Source: Tessaracoccus defluvii (GTDB lineage: Bacteria; Actinomycetota; Actinomycetes; Propionibacteriales; Propionibacteriaceae). Taken from it: a DNA stretch of 64,000 bases. A program made the position numbers and the translations under genes. Each line of letters starts with the position of its first letter. The stretch's first letter is position 1. The stretch is taken from positions 868,001-932,000 of the forward strand of contig NZ_CP060789.1 in NCBI RefSeq assembly GCF_014489575.1. Direction: 5' to 3'. Below the pieces are notes generated by a model, which was not told the DNA's origin, searched no databases, and saw only the letters and a program-made list of their open reading frames with translations. Positions 48,144 through 59,279 of this stretch are shown here, in pieces.

Positions 48144-49187
48144 GTGTCGCGTAACGCTGTCGCTGTCGTCTCCTCTCTGATGTTCGCGGTTCTCGCCGTC
48201 CTGCTCGTGCTGATCCCGGTTCCCTACGTCGCGTGGCGGCCGGGGCAGACCATCGACGTGCTCGAGCAGCGCGACGACCGCGGCGCCATCGAGGTCTCCG
48301 GCGTGCCGACGTTCCCGACTACGGGCCGGTTGCTGATGACGACGGTGTCCACCACCCGCGTGGACGCCACGCTGAGCCTGCCGGAGGCGATCTTCGTCTA
48401 CCTCGGCGCCGACTACGACGCCATGCCCCGTGAGGTCATCTACCCGGCGGGAAAGACGTCCGACCAGGTGCAGAACGAGGCCGTCGCGATGATGGACACC
48501 TCACGCAACAACGCCACCGTCGCGGCGCTGCGGGCGGCCGGCGTGCCTGTCGAGGAGTGGCCGCGGATCTCGTCGGTGCTCCTGTCGGGCCCCAGCGTCA
48601 ACGTGTTGCAGCCGGGCGACCTGATCCTCGCCGTCGACGGCATCTCCACGTCGAACCGTGACGCCGTCGCCGCCCAGATCGCCACCCACCAGGTGGGCGA
48701 CTCCATCGTCTTCGAGGTCGACCGCAGCGGGCAGCGCCTGACTGTCTCCGTCATCGCGCGGGCGGGCAGCAGCGACGCGCGACGTCCCTCGATCGGCGTC
48801 TCCATCGACACCGGCTACCTGTTCGAGCCCACGGTCACGTTCGGGGTTGATCCGTCCGTGACGGGGCCGAGCGCGGGCCTGATCTTCGCGCTGGGCATCT
48901 ACGATCAGGTCACGGACGGCCAGCTCATCGGCGACAAGACCGTCGCCGGTACCGGCACCATCAGCGCAGCCGGCCGGGTCGGCACCATCGGTGCCATCCG
49001 GCAGAAGATCAAGGGAGCGGAGCGCGACGGCGCCAGCTATTTCCTTGTGCCCGAGGGTAACTGTGACAACGTCGGCGACCTGGAGGTCGCCATTCCGCTG
49101 ATCAAGGTCGGCACCCTGAACGACGCCATCTCGGCGCTTCAACTCATCAACGAGGGCAACATCGCGGAGGTACCCACCTGTGGCTGA
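48144..49187 (+). CDS. Membrane-anchored PDZ domain / Lon-type (S16) protease
   Basis: The 347-residue protein has an N-terminal membrane anchor (VVSSLMFAVLAVLLVLIPVPYVAWRPG), a middle PDZ domain (LQPGDLILAVDGISTSNRDAVAAQI near residue 155) and a C-terminal S16 peptidase fold with VTGPSAGLIFALGIYDQV near residue 237 (catalytic Ser) and the later Lys in VAGTGTISAAGRVGTIGAIRQKI. It corresponds to Rv3194c and Bacillus YlbL-type proteins. The GTG start lies behind GAAGGGAG, with a TAGTCT box at about 48103. It is followed by PPA1309 and UPF0182 genes with overlaps, forming one operon. Confidence 0.88.
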   Translation: MSRNAVAVVSSLMFAVLAVLLVLIPVPYVAWRPGQTIDVLEQRDDRGAIEVSGVPTFPTTGRLLMTTVSTTRVDATLSLPEAIFVYLGADYDAMPREVIYPAGKTSDQVQNEAVAMMDTSRNNATVAALRAAGVPVEEWPRISSVLLSGPSVNVLQPGDLILAVDGISTSNRDAVAAQIATHQVGDSIVFEVDRSGQRLTVSVIARAGSSDARRPSIGVSIDTGYLFEPTVTFGVDPSVTGPSAGLIFALGIYDQVTDGQLIGDKTVAGTGTISAAGRVGTIGAIRQKIKGAERDGASYFLVPEGNCDNVGDLEVAIPLIKVGTLNDAISALQLINEGNIAEVPTCG

Positions 49188-49698
49188 CACGTCTCGACTC
49201 ATCGCCTGCCTGATGGACGTGGAACGCCACGTCTCGTCGGCAGGCTGGGACCAACCCGCGCGCCTGTTCGCGCTCGTGACCACGGGCACGCTGCTCGAGG
49301 TGGAGCCGCAGCTGCGGGGCCGCGTGCCGGAGGCCTCGCCCGACGCCCTCACTGCCATCGAGCAGGACGAGTTCCACGCCACCGACAATGTCATCGAGCG
49401 GCTGGGCGGCATCTTCTGGCCCGAGACGGTCGAGGGCTGCGCCATCGCGCTCGAGCGGGCCTTCCTGCCGTCGAAGTTCGAGGCCGACATCCCTACCGAC
49501 CCGCAGGAGGCGGCCGACTTCGTGGCCGCCCACCCCGAGAAGGCGGATGTCCGCGTCGTCGTCGGCGTCCTGCGTGATGGATCGCAGCACGGGCTGGCCC
49601 GGCTGTTGAGCGAGCCGGACGACCTGCTCGCCGCAGAAGACCTAGTGCCCGGCCTCGCCAGGGCGCTCATCGACACCTTCAGGAGTGACGAATCGTGA
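49180..49698 (+). CDS. PPA1309-family protein
   Basis: The 172-residue acidic soluble protein overlaps the upstream stop by eight bases and the downstream start by four. The sequence (ARLFALVTTGTLLEVEP, IEQDEFHATDNVIERLGGIFWPETVEGCAIALERAF) is the conserved actinobacterial family named after Cutibacterium PPA1309, always found in this neighbourhood. Function unknown. Confidence 0.85.
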   Translation: MADTSRLIACLMDVERHVSSAGWDQPARLFALVTTGTLLEVEPQLRGRVPEASPDALTAIEQDEFHATDNVIERLGGIFWPETVEGCAIALERAFLPSKFEADIPTDPQEAADFVAAHPEKADVRVVVGVLRDGSQHGLARLLSEPDDLLAAEDLVPGLARALIDTFRSDES

Positions 49699-52585
49699 CC
49701 GACCATCTGGACGTCGACATCGACGAGCCGAGCCGCAGGGGCCCGCTGCTCTGGACGGTGGTGATCCTCGGCGCGCTGGCCGTGGCGGCGGTCATCGCCT
49801 CGCGTGTGGCCACCGACTACCTGTGGTTCAGGAGCGTCAACTTCCAGACGGTGTTCACCACGCGCCTCGGCGCACAGATCGGGCTCATGGTGGGCTTCGG
49901 GCTGGTCATGTTCGCCGTGGTGTTCTTCAACATGTTCGTCGCCTACCGGCTGCGGCCGAAGGTGCGCCGCGCCAACCTGGACTCCGAGTTCCTAGTGCAG
50001 CTGCGCGACGCCCTTGACCGCCGCTCCACGCTCCTGATGGCCGTTCCGGCCCTCGTGCTCGGCGTGCTGGGGGTGTGTCCGCTGCGAGCCTCACCGACAC
50101 GTTCCTCGCATGGCTGCACCGCACCGAGTTCGGTGTCACGGATCCGTACTTCGGGCTCGACGCCTCCTACTACGTGTTCACACAGCCGTGGCTGACCTTC
50201 GTCGTCGGCTACCTGCTGTTCGCCGCCGTCGTCGGCGGGATCGCGGCGTTGGCCATCCACTTCATGACGGGGGCGCTCAACGCCGCGGCGATCCGCAACC
50301 GGGGCAACACCCCCGCCAGCATCGGTGCGCAGCGGCACCTGTCGCTGATGCTGGGCATCATCATGCTGCTCGTCGCCGCCAACACGGTGCTGGACCGCTT
50401 CGGCCTGAACCTGACCCAGAACCAGCTCTTCACGGGCATGGGGTACACGGACCTGACGACGCGGGTGCCGGTCACGGCGATCCTCACCGCCATCGCGGTC
50501 ATCTGTGCGTTGGCCTGCTTCTTCAACGTGTGGAAGGTGCGCTGGAGCGTGCCGGGTGTCTCGATCGCGCTGCTCGTGGTGTCGTCGATCCTGCTGAGCT
50601 CGGTCTACCCCTGGGCGATCCAGAGCTTCGAGGTGGAGCCGGACGAGCCCGACAAGGAGCGCCCGTACATCGCCAACAACATCAAGGCGACGCGGTACGC
50701 GTACGACATCGCCGACGTGGAGATCGAGGACTACGAGGCCACCACCGACGCGAGCGCCGGCCAGCTGCGGGCGGACGCGGAGGCGCTGCCCGCCATCCGC
50801 CTCATCGACCCCGCCGTCGTGGCCAAGACCTTCGAGCAGCTGCAGCAGGTCCGCGGCTACTACGCCTTCCCCGAGACCCTCGACGTGGACCGCTACGTGA
50901 TCGACGGCAAGGCCACCGACTCCGTGGTGGCCGTCCGCGAGCTCGACCTCGCCTCCGTGCAGGAGGGCGACACGTGGAACAACCGCCGCACCGTCTACAC
51001 GCACGGCTACGGCATGGTCTCCGCGTACGGCAACCAGCGTGAGGCGAACGGCGAGCCCGTCTTCTTCGCCGGCGGCATCCCCACCACAGGCAAGCTGGAC
51101 GAGCACGAGCCCCGCATCTACTTCGGCGAGCGCACCAACTACTACGTGGTGGTCGGCGGCCCCGAGGGCTCCGAACCCGTCGAGCTCGACACGCCGTCGG
51201 GTGGCGAGGGCCGCACGGAATCGCTCTACACGTACCAGGGCGAGGGAGGCGTGCCGATCGGCAACTTCTTCAGCCGGGCCGCGTTCGCGATCCGCTTCGG
51301 CGACCTGAACCTGATGCTGTCGGACCGCGTCAACGACGATTCCCGGCTGCTGCACAACCGGATCCCGACGCAGCGCGTCAATGAGGTGGCCCCGTGGCTG
51401 ACCGTTGACGCCGATCCCTACCCGAGCGTCGTCAACGGCCGCATCGTGTGGATCCTCGACGCCTACACCACGACCGCCAGCTTCCCGAACTCCATGCGGC
51501 AGGACTGGACGCAGGCGATCTCCGACTCGCGCACCTCGGCCGACAGGCTCCTGATGGGCCAGCAGGTCAACTACGTGCGCAACTCCGTCAAGGCCGTCGT
51601 CGACGCCTATGACGGCACCGTCACGCTGTACGAGTGGGACGAGACCGACCCGATCCTCCAGACCTGGGCGAAGGCGTTCCCCGGCACCATCACGCCGAAG
51701 GACCAGATCCCGGCAGAACTGCGTGAGCACCTGCGCTACCCGCAGGACCTGTTCAAGTCGCAGCGCGAGATCCTCGGCCGCTACCACACCACCAACGCCA
51801 GCACCTGGTACCACCAGACCGACATCTGGCAGGTGCCCAACGACCCGGTCCACGGCGCGGGCACCGACCCGAAGAAGGAGCCTCCCTACTTCCTGACGAT
51901 CCGTTGGCCGGGCGACCAGTCGGCGCACTTCGCCAACACGACGGTGTTCGTCCCGAAGGACCGCGAGAACCTCAGCGTGTACATGTCGGTCAACGCCGAC
52001 GCCACCAGCGACGACTACGGCCGCAAGCGGGTGTTGAAGCTGTCCGACAGCAAGCAGATCGCCGGGCCGGGACAGACGTACAACTTCATCTCGACCAACC
52101 CGGTCGTCGCCGAGCGGCTGCTGCCGTTCAACCGCGAGGGGGCCACGGCGTCCGCCATCTACGGCAACCTGCTGACGCTTCCCGTCGGTGGCGGCCTGCT
52201 CTACGTGCAGCCGATCTACACGCAGACCCGCGCCACGTCGGCCGCCTATCCGGCGCTGCGGTTCATCGTGGTGCGCTTCGGCGAACACATCGGCATCGCC
52301 GAGACGCTGCAGGCGGCACTCGACCAGGTGTTCCAGGGTGACGCCGGCGCGGAGACGGGCGAGGGGGAGACCCCGGGCGCCGTCGACCCGACGGATCCGA
52401 CGACCCCCGTCGATCCCGGTGACGCCACCGCGCAGGAACGGGCCAGGACGCTGCTCGACGAGGCGGAGGCCCTGTTCAAGGGCGCCGACGAGGCCCTCGT
52501 CGCCGGTGATCTCGGCGACTACCAGGCCAAGATGAAGGCGGCGGAGGCGAAGGTCCTCGAGGCGGTCAAGGCGCTCGACGAGTGA
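49695..52585 (+). CDS. UPF0182 family large membrane protein; one frameshift
   Basis: The restored 963-residue protein has seven membrane segments in the first 330 residues (for example LLWTVVILGALAVAAVIAS and SIALLVVSSILLSSVYPWAI) and a large extracytoplasmic domain ending with the conserved RFGEHIGIAETLQAALDQVFQG and a Glu/Ala-rich tail. The frame breaks at 50069-50073; one extra G gives VLGVLGGVSAASLTDTF. Homologues (Rv3193c type) are conserved in actinobacteria and essential or growth-related in some; biochemical role unknown. It is the last gene of the PDZ-PPA1309-UPF0182 operon. Confidence 0.92.
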
Positions 52586-52588
52586 CCG

Positions 52589-53925
52589 TTAGGCCCCGGC
52601 GCTGAGGTCGATGACCTCGGCGCCGAGGCCGAGTGCCGCCAACTGTGGCAGGAGCGTCGCCGCGTCGCCGGCGATGGCGATCGCCGTCGCATCCGGTGCG
52701 ACGGCCGCGCGGAAGGCATCGGTCGCCTCCTCCGCCGTCACGGCGGCGAGCCGGGAGAAGTGGTCGGGGAGATAGTCCGGTCCCAGCCCGGCGGCAGCCA
52801 GGGCGGAACCCTGCGCCACGATGTCGGCGCTGGTCTCGTTGGCCAGCGGGGCCACCCCCACCAGGAACGCGCACGAGTCGCTGATCTCGGCCGGGGTGAA
52901 CGCCTCGTCCAACGCCAGCCCCGCCAGCAGGCGGGCGACGGCGTCGCCGGCGACCTCGCTGCGGAAGCTGCCGCTGACCGCGAACTGTCCCTCGTCGACG
53001 CCGGGGGAGAAGCCGCCCCCGATGCCGTAGGTGTAGCCGAGGCGTTCGCGCAGCTCCAGGTTCAGCCGGCTGGCGAAGGCCCCCGCGATGGAATGCCCGG
53101 CGAGACGCAGCGCCGGCCAGTGCGGATCGTCGCGGGTGACGGTGCGGGTCGCGATCGTCGCCGTCGCCTGCACAGAACCCGGCTGATCCACGACGAGGAC
53201 CCGGCGGGGCTGCGGCGGCACGGCAGCCGGGCCACGACGGCCGGGGAGTCGGGGAACCAGCCGTCCAGCCCTGCCAGCACGTCGTCGAGGTCGACGGCGC
53301 CGGCGACGACGAGGCTCGCGTGGCCGGGGGTGAAGTGCGCCGCGTGCCAGGCGACCGCGTCGGCGCGGGTGATGGCGCCCAGCGTCGCCGGCGTGCCGGC
53401 CCCGGGCCGACCCTCACGGTGCGCCTCCCCGAAGAGGGCGCGCCGCAGCGCGAGCCGCATCGCCTGCCTGGGCGAGGCGAGCAGGGAGTCGAAGCCTGCC
53501 ACCTGCGCCTCGACGTGGTGGGCCAGGTCGCGTTCGGCGTAGGTCGGGTCGGTGAGAACCTCGGCGAACAGAGGCAGCACGTCGCCCAGCCTGCGGGACG
53601 GGGCCTGACCGCCGAAGGTCGTGTACCGGTAGCGGGCGGTGCCGTGCAGGGTGCAGCCGTGACCCTCCAGCAGCTCGCCGATCCGTCCGTCGGGATGTGC
53701 CGTCGTGCCCTCGTCGATCGTGTGCAGGGCCACAGTCGCCAGCCCCTCCCTGTCGGCGGGCTCTGCGCTGAGCGGGGCGGGGAGCACGAGCTCGAACGTG
53801 GCGATGTGCTGGCCGGGCATCGGGAAGTGCCACACGTTCAGCCCGTTGGGCAGCCGCGTGGTGGTGGGGACGGGGAAGTGCCACGGCGTGGCCGTGCTGA
53901 CGGCGGGGCGGGCTGGGCGGTTCAT
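52589..53925 (-). CDS. M16-family peptidase, non-catalytic partner; one frameshift
   Basis: The restored 445-residue protein has the M16 two-domain fold (TTRLPNGLNVWHFPMPGQHIA; GLATVALHTIDEGTTAHPDG; ELRERLGYTYGIGGGFSPGVDEG near residue 315) but lacks HxxEH: the zinc site position reads HTIDEG. Such inactive halves pair with an active M16 subunit. The frame breaks at about 53222, where one extra G restores RLPVPPQPRRVLVVDQPG. The start overlaps the stop of the active partner upstream by four bases. Confidence 0.88.
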
Positions 53926-55195
53926 CGGGGCGACTCCGCGAGGTAGTGGAGGGTGTAGGTGGCGGCGGGGTCGAGCCAGCGGGCCGCGGCGGCCCGGACG
54001 TCGTCGGGCGTCAGGGCCAGGACCCGGGACAGGTGCGTGTTGACCTCGCCGGGGGAGCCGTGCAGCAGCCACGCCTCGTTGATGGCGTCGGAGCGGCCGC
54101 TGGTGGTGGACAGCTCCCACAGCCAGTCGCGTTCGTACTGGGCGGCGGCGCGGGCGAGCTGGTCGCCGTCGGGGCCCCGGTCGAGGAAGTCGGCGAGCTC
54201 GGCGAGGATCGCGTCGGCGAGGCGGTCGTTGGAGACGCCGTCGGCGGGGCGGCCGATGATCGTGGCGATCGAGGCGGTGGAACGGTTGGTCAGTGAGCCG
54301 CCGTGGACCTCGTTGGCGATGTCTCCGTGGCGCACCAACGCGCGGTGCAGCAGCGACGTCGGGCCGTCGGAGAGGACCGCGAGTGCCAGGTCGAGGGCCG
54401 GCTGGTCGGGGTGGCCGGCCGGCGGGGTGGACCAGGACAGATAGCTGAGCGAGTGTGGAACGTCGCGGCGCACCGTCTCGACGCCGGGGGCCGGCCGCCC
54501 GTCGGCGCCATGGCGGCGCGTCGGGGCTTGTCATGCGACGGCAGGGAGCCCAGGTAGCGGTCGGCCAGCTCCAGGCCCTCGTCGACGGTGACGGGGCCGC
54601 AGAGCACGAGGCGCAGGTTGCTGGCCGGGTACCAGGCGTCGAAGAAGCGGGCGACATCGTCGAGGTGCGCTGCGTCGAGATCTTCCATCGACCCGATCGT
54701 CAGGTGCCCGTACGGGTGATGGGTGTCGAAGTGCTGGCCGTTCAGCAGTTCGAGGAGGTCGCCGTAGGGCTGGTTGTCGTAGCGCTGCCGCTTCTCCTCC
54801 TTCACCACCAGCCGCTGCGCCTCGAAGTTCTCGGGTGTGATGGCGAGGCTGGCGAACCGGTCGGCCTCCAGCCACAGGGCCAGCTCCAGCGCGCCGCGCG
54901 GCACCGTCTCGAAGTAGTTGGTGCGGTCGGTCGACGTGGTGGCGTTGATGGTTCCGCCGAGGGCCTCGATGGTGGCCATGTGCTCGCCGGAGGCCACGTT
55001 GCCGGAGCCCTGGAACATGAGGTGCTCGAAGAGGTGGGCGAAGCCGGTGCGGCCTTCCGTCTCGTCGGCCGAGCCGACCTCGACCCACAGGTTGACGGCG
55101 ACGCCGGGGGCGTCCCGGTCGGGCGAGACCACCACCTGTAACCCGTTGTCGAGGCGCGCCTCCGCCAGCTCGTAGTGCAGTTCGGCCTCGCTCAT
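53922..55195 (-). CDS. M16-family zinc metallopeptidase, catalytic subunit; one frameshift
   Basis: The restored 424-residue protein has the inverted zinc motif FAHLFEHLMFQGSG near residue 52 (HxxEH) and a downstream NFEAQRLVVKEEKRQRYD with the third-ligand Glu. The second half contains RRDVPHSLSYLSWSTP and LALAVLSDGPTSLLHRALV. The frame breaks at 54486-54490; one extra G gives GRPPGVETVRRDV. Processing-peptidase-like role is expected, substrate unknown. It forms a coupled pair with the non-catalytic M16 gene. Confidence 0.92.
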
Positions 55196-55224
55196 GGTCC
55201 CTGACCCTAGCGGGGTCGACAGAC

Positions 55225-55809
55225 CTAGTGCAGCGAACCGTCCGCGGGGCCGCGCCACCACCCGTGGAAGCGGACGGTGAGCCCTGCCCGGGTCGGGGCA
55301 CAGGCCAGTGGCCCGGCGGCGGCCTCGGCGTCGGCCGGGAACGGGGCGACACGGACCAGTTGCAGGGGCCCACCGTCGACGGCGGCCCGCACGGTGATCG
55401 CGTCCCCGGCGCGCGACACCCGCACCCGCACGCGGCGGCCGGCGAGGTCGTCGGCGCGGGCGACCGACCAGTCCGAGACGGGCCCCGTCACGACGGCGCC
55501 CAGCTGCGGGTGCCCGTCGGCGAACTCGACGCCCGCCTTGATCCACCGGTCCTGGGCTGCGACGACGAAGATGCCGGCCTGGTCGAACTGCTCGGCGTAG
55601 TCGGCGGTGAAGACGACCTCCATGGCGCTGTCGGACGGCAGGGGAGCCACCAGCGCATGCTCGGTGTCGTGAATGAAGCCGTAGGAGGTGGTGCGCCAGG
55701 CGTCGGAGCCCTCGACGCAGGTCACGAGCAGGTCGGTGCCGTCCTCAGCGACGGCGGCCGGGGGCGTTGTCCACGCGCCTTCGGCCCAGGAAACGGGGGA
55801 GAGGTCCAT
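55225..55809 (-). CDS. DUF1349 protein (concanavalin-like fold)
   Basis: The 194-residue protein has the DUF1349 pattern: WRTTSYGFIHDTEHALVAPL near residue 38, YAEQFDQAGIFVVAAQDRWIKAGVEF near residue 71, VTGPVSDWSVAR near residue 106 and a C-terminal VRFHGWWRGPAD. The fold resembles lectin-like beta-sandwiches; a carbohydrate-related role is inferred. It ends 30 bases from the M16 gene start and reads the same way. Confidence 0.88.
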   Translation of the reverse strand: MDLSPVSWAEGAWTTPPAAVAEDGTDLLVTCVEGSDAWRTTSYGFIHDTEHALVAPLPSDSAMEVVFTADYAEQFDQAGIFVVAAQDRWIKAGVEFADGHPQLGAVVTGPVSDWSVARADDLAGRRVRVRVSRAGDAITVRAAVDGGPLQLVRVAPFPADAEAAAGPLACAPTRAGLTVRFHGWWRGPADGSLH

Positions 55810-55862
55810 GCTCAGGCAGGCTACCGGCGATCTGTCGGCGGCGGGCGGTAGCCTGACGAGTC

Positions 55863-56862
55863 ATGAAGTACCGCTACCTCGGCAACTCCGGCCTCAAGAT
55901 CACGGAGATCACCTACGGCAACTGGCTCACCCACGGCTCCCAGGTGGAGAGCGACACGGCGAAGGCCTGCGTGCGTGCCGCCCTCGACCACGGCATCACC
56001 AGCTTCGACACCGCGGACGTGTACGCCAACACGGCCGCCGAGTCGGTGCTGGGGGAGGCGCTCAAGGGCGAGCGGCGCGAGTCGCTGGAGATCTTCACCA
56101 AGGTCTACTTCCCGACGGGCCCGAAGGGCGCCAACGACTCGGGCCTCAGCCGCAAGCACATCATGGAGTCCATCAACGGTTCGCTGCGGCGACTGGGCAC
56201 CGACTACGTCGACCTCTACCAGGCGCACCGCTTCGACGTGGAGACCCCCTCGAGGAGACGATGCAGGCATTCGCCGACGTCGTCCGTCAGGGCAAGGCCC
56301 TCTACATCGGCGTCAGCGAATGGAACGCGGAGCAGATCCGTGCCGGCGCCAAGCTCGCCCGCGAGCTGGGCTTCCAGCTCATCTCGAACCAGCCGCAGTA
56401 CTCGATGCTGTGGCGAGTCATCGAGGACGAGGTCGTCCCGGCCTCCCGCGAGGAGGGGCTGTCGCAGATCGTCTGGTCGCCCGTCGCGCAGGGTGTGCTC
56501 ACGGGCAAGTACCTGCCCGGCGCCCCGGTGCCCGAGGGTTCACGGGCCACCGACACCAAGGGCGGCCAGGACATGATCAGCCGCTTCATGACCGACGACG
56601 TGCTCACCCGCGTGCAGTCGCTGGCGCCCATCGCCGGTGAGCTGGGCCTGACCATGGCGCAGCTGGCCGTGGCGTGGGTGCTGCAGAACGACAACGTGGC
56701 CGCGGCCATCATCGGCGCCTCCCGGCCCGAGCAGATCGCGGAGAACGTGCAGGCGTCCGGGGTGGAGATCCCGGCCGAGCTGCTGGGCCGCATCGACGAG
56801 GCGCTCGGGACATCGTGGAGTCCGACCCGTCGCACACGAGGGCGCCCGCCGGCCGCCCCTGA
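55863..56862 (+). CDS. Aldo/keto reductase; two frameshifts
   Basis: The restored 333-residue NADPH-dependent oxidoreductase has FDTADVYANTAAESVLGEAL near residue 42 (Asp and Tyr of the tetrad), EIFTKVYFP (Lys), DYVDLYQAHRFDVETPLEE (His), FQLISNQPQYSMLWR and IIGASRPEQIAENVQASGVE near residue 288. It resembles the potassium-channel beta/YghZ-like branch. Frame breaks at 56245-56249 (missing C) and 56807-56809 (missing G) are each repaired by one base. A TAGCCT box lies eight bases before the ATG. Substrate unknown. Confidence 0.93.
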
Positions 56863-56885
56863 GGTACCCCGTGCGGGCCGGGTGG

Positions 56886-58494
56886 TCAGCGGTTCCCACC
56901 GCGGCCGCCCGGCCCGCCTCCCATTCCACCCTGCCCGCCCGGGCCGCCACCCATGCCTCCGGTGAACTGGCCCTCCGTCGCGGTGGCCGCCTGGGCGCCG
57001 TCGACGGTGACCGTGTAGGTCTGACCGGTGGCGACGTCGGGGGAGGAGTAGAACACGAACTGGGCCGTCCGCAGCGCCGTCGTGGTGGCGACCACCGTCG
57101 CGTCGGCGTCGGTCACACCGACCTGCGCGCCTTCCGCGATGTCCGCCGAGGCCGCCACCCAGGCCTGTCCGGTGCCCGTGGGCGTCTGCGCCATGCCCGA
57201 GCTGCCGAGCCCCAGCAGGTCGCCGCCCGTGATGGTGAAGGCGCCGTCCGCGTCGAAGGTGCCGTTGCCCCCGCTGCTGGGGCCGTGCACCGTCACGTCG
57301 CCTCCCGTGATCGTCAGGGTGCCGTTGGAGTCGAGCCCATCGCCCTGGGCGTCGACGACGAGCGTGCCGCCCGAGATCTCCAGGGTGACGCCGTCGGTGC
57401 CCGCCTGGCCGCCGGGGGCGCCGCCCCCATGGCCTGACTGCCGGAGCCGTCGGAGGCGTTGACGCCGTCGTCGGTCGCGACCACCGAGACGGTGCCGCCG
57501 CTGATGCCGATGTCGGCGGCCTCGAGGCCCTCCTCGGAGCGGGTCACGCTCAGCTCGGATCCGGCGATGCGGAGGATCTGGTCGGCGTGGACGCCGTCGC
57601 CACCGGCCGCGATCACGATGGTGCCGCCCTCGATGACGATGTCGGTGGTGGCGTTGATGCCGTCGTCGTCGGCGGTCGCGGTGATGTCGCCGCCGGTGAT
57701 GCGGACGAACCCCTTGGCCGCATCGTCGTCCTTGTCGGAGGCGAGCGCGTCGTCGCCGGCGGTCGCCGTGATGGTGCCGCCTTCGATGACGAGCGAGTCC
57801 TTGCCCTTGAGGGCGTCGTTGGCGGCGGTCACCGTCAGCGTGCCGGACAGCACGACGAGGTCGTCGGAGGAGGCGATGCCGTTGTTGCCGCGGCCCTCGA
57901 CGGTGAGCGCACCGGTGCCGCTGATGGTGAGGTCGGCTGTGCTGTGGATGGCGGCGTCGGCGGGGGCGTCCTCGGCGTAGCTGGCGGCGTCCGCCACGGC
58001 ATTGGCGCTGCCGTCGGCCAGATGGATGGCGACGTCGTCGGCGGTGTCGACCTGGATGGCCGGGCCGTCGGCGTTGTCGATGGAGGCACCGTCGAGGATG
58101 AGGACGACCTGCGCGTCGTCGGGTGCGGCGACCACGATCCCCCGGCCAGGGTGCCGGTGAGACGGTAGACGCCTGCCGTCGTGATCGTGACGGTCGCGCC
58201 ATCGACGGCGACCCCGTCGCCCGAGGGGGTGGCCCCGGTGCCTGTCAGCGCGATGTCGACGGCGTCGGCGGCCGACCATTCGTCCTCGTTGACCGTCGTC
58301 GTGTCGGCGTTGGCGGCCAGCACCTCCTCGACGGAGACGCCCAGCGTGGTGGCCGCGGCTGTGGCCCCGGTAGTTGCTGGGGTACTGGACGTGGAGGCGT
58401 CCGGGCTCTCCGCGGGGGACTGGGCGGTGCAGCCTGCGGTCAGCGAGGCGACGACGGCGAGGGTGGCCAGGGAGGTGATCAGACGGCGGCGCAT
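56886..58494 (-). CDS. Repeat-rich lipoprotein, carbohydrate-binding DUF4353 type; two frameshifts
   Basis: The restored 536-residue protein has a lipoprotein signal (ITSLATLAVVASLTAGCTAQ), a Ser/Thr/Ala-rich linker, then a long right-handed repeat region of about 20-residue units of the type VIEGGTITATAGDDAL, VRITGGDITATADDDGI and ISGGTVSVVATDDGV, and a Gly-rich C-terminus (MGGGPGGQGG). The repeated Gly-Gly-Thr and Asp-Asp-Gly turns suggest a beta-solenoid that may bind Ca2+ or polymer. Frame breaks at 57424-57428 and 58139-58143 each lack one C on the plus strand. It follows the VTC gene with a 16-base overlap and is the last gene of that operon. Confidence 0.85.
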
Positions 58495-59279
58495 GGGAGG
58501 TCCTCTACGGTGCGTGGTGTGACGGGGGAGTTGAGCCGGTCGCGCAGGAGGCGCGCCCAGCGGTTGTGGGGGAGTTCGGGGCGGAGGGCGGCGAGCCCGG
58601 TGGCGTACTTGGAGATGGCCGTGGGGCGGTGGCCGGCGTGCCAGAGGGAGCGGTCGATCGGTGAGGCGGCGCCGTCGGTCTTGGTCTCGACGATGACGAC
58701 ATCGGGCCAGGCGACCGTCCGGCCGTCCGGCAGGCTGCAGGTCAGGCCCTGGTCGAGCGTGACCCGCACGCCTGGGGCGGGCAGCAGGGTGCTGCGGCGG
58801 TAGCGGGTGGTCAGCGTGATGCCGAGCTCGGCCGCCCGCGACGGTGCCTGTCCGACGGCGGCCAGCGCCTCGGCCGCGTAGCTGCGGCCACCCGCCGTGA
58901 GGCGCGAGCGGGACTCCCAGGCGTAGTCGACACGCTCCTTGACGGTGGTGTCGTCGCCCTGGCGGGTCTTGGCCTCGAGGAAGGTGTCGTGACTGTCGAC
59001 GTAGCTGCGGGTCCGCAGCTTCAGCCTGCGCCGTCGCTGCTGGACGGCCAGGCGGAAGGTGAGGAGGTCGTCGGTGTCGAAGTAGACGCTCTCGTAGCCG
59101 GGGTCGCGGGTGCCGTTGATGTCGAGGATGCGCGTCGTCGCCGGCAGCGCGCCCAGCCACAGGGCGCACGACTGGCGGGTGAGGACGTACTTGCGGTCGG
59201 TCCTCGTCATGAGGGGGGCCTCGGCCAGCATGTCGGCCAGCGGGACCGGCGTGAGGCGGTCCAGCGGCAGCGCCGTCAT
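58479..59279 (-). CDS. VTC-domain polyphosphate polymerase
   Basis: The 266-residue protein has the triphosphate-tunnel fold: MTRTDRKYVLTRQSC near residue 24 (RxxRKY-type), YESVYFDTDDLLTFRLAVQQRRRRLKLRTRSYVDSHDTFLEAKTRQG near residue 62 with the basic tunnel residues, and VVIVETKTDGAASPIDR near residue 198. VTC homologues make polyphosphate from ATP. The gene overlaps the DUF4956 gene by four bases and the lipoprotein gene by 16, so the three are co-translated; together they may synthesise and export or anchor a phosphate polymer (inference). Confidence 0.9.
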   Translation of the reverse strand: MTALPLDRLTPVPLADMLAEAPLMTRTDRKYVLTRQSCALWLGALPATTRILDINGTRDPGYESVYFDTDDLLTFRLAVQQRRRRLKLRTRSYVDSHDTFLEAKTRQGDDTTVKERVDYAWESRSRLTAGGRSYAAEALAAVGQAPSRAAELGITLTTRYRRSTLLPAPGVRVTLDQGLTCSLPDGRTVAWPDVVIVETKTDGAASPIDRSLWHAGHRPTAISKYATGLAALRPELPHNRWARLLRDRLNSPVTPRTVEDLPCAAV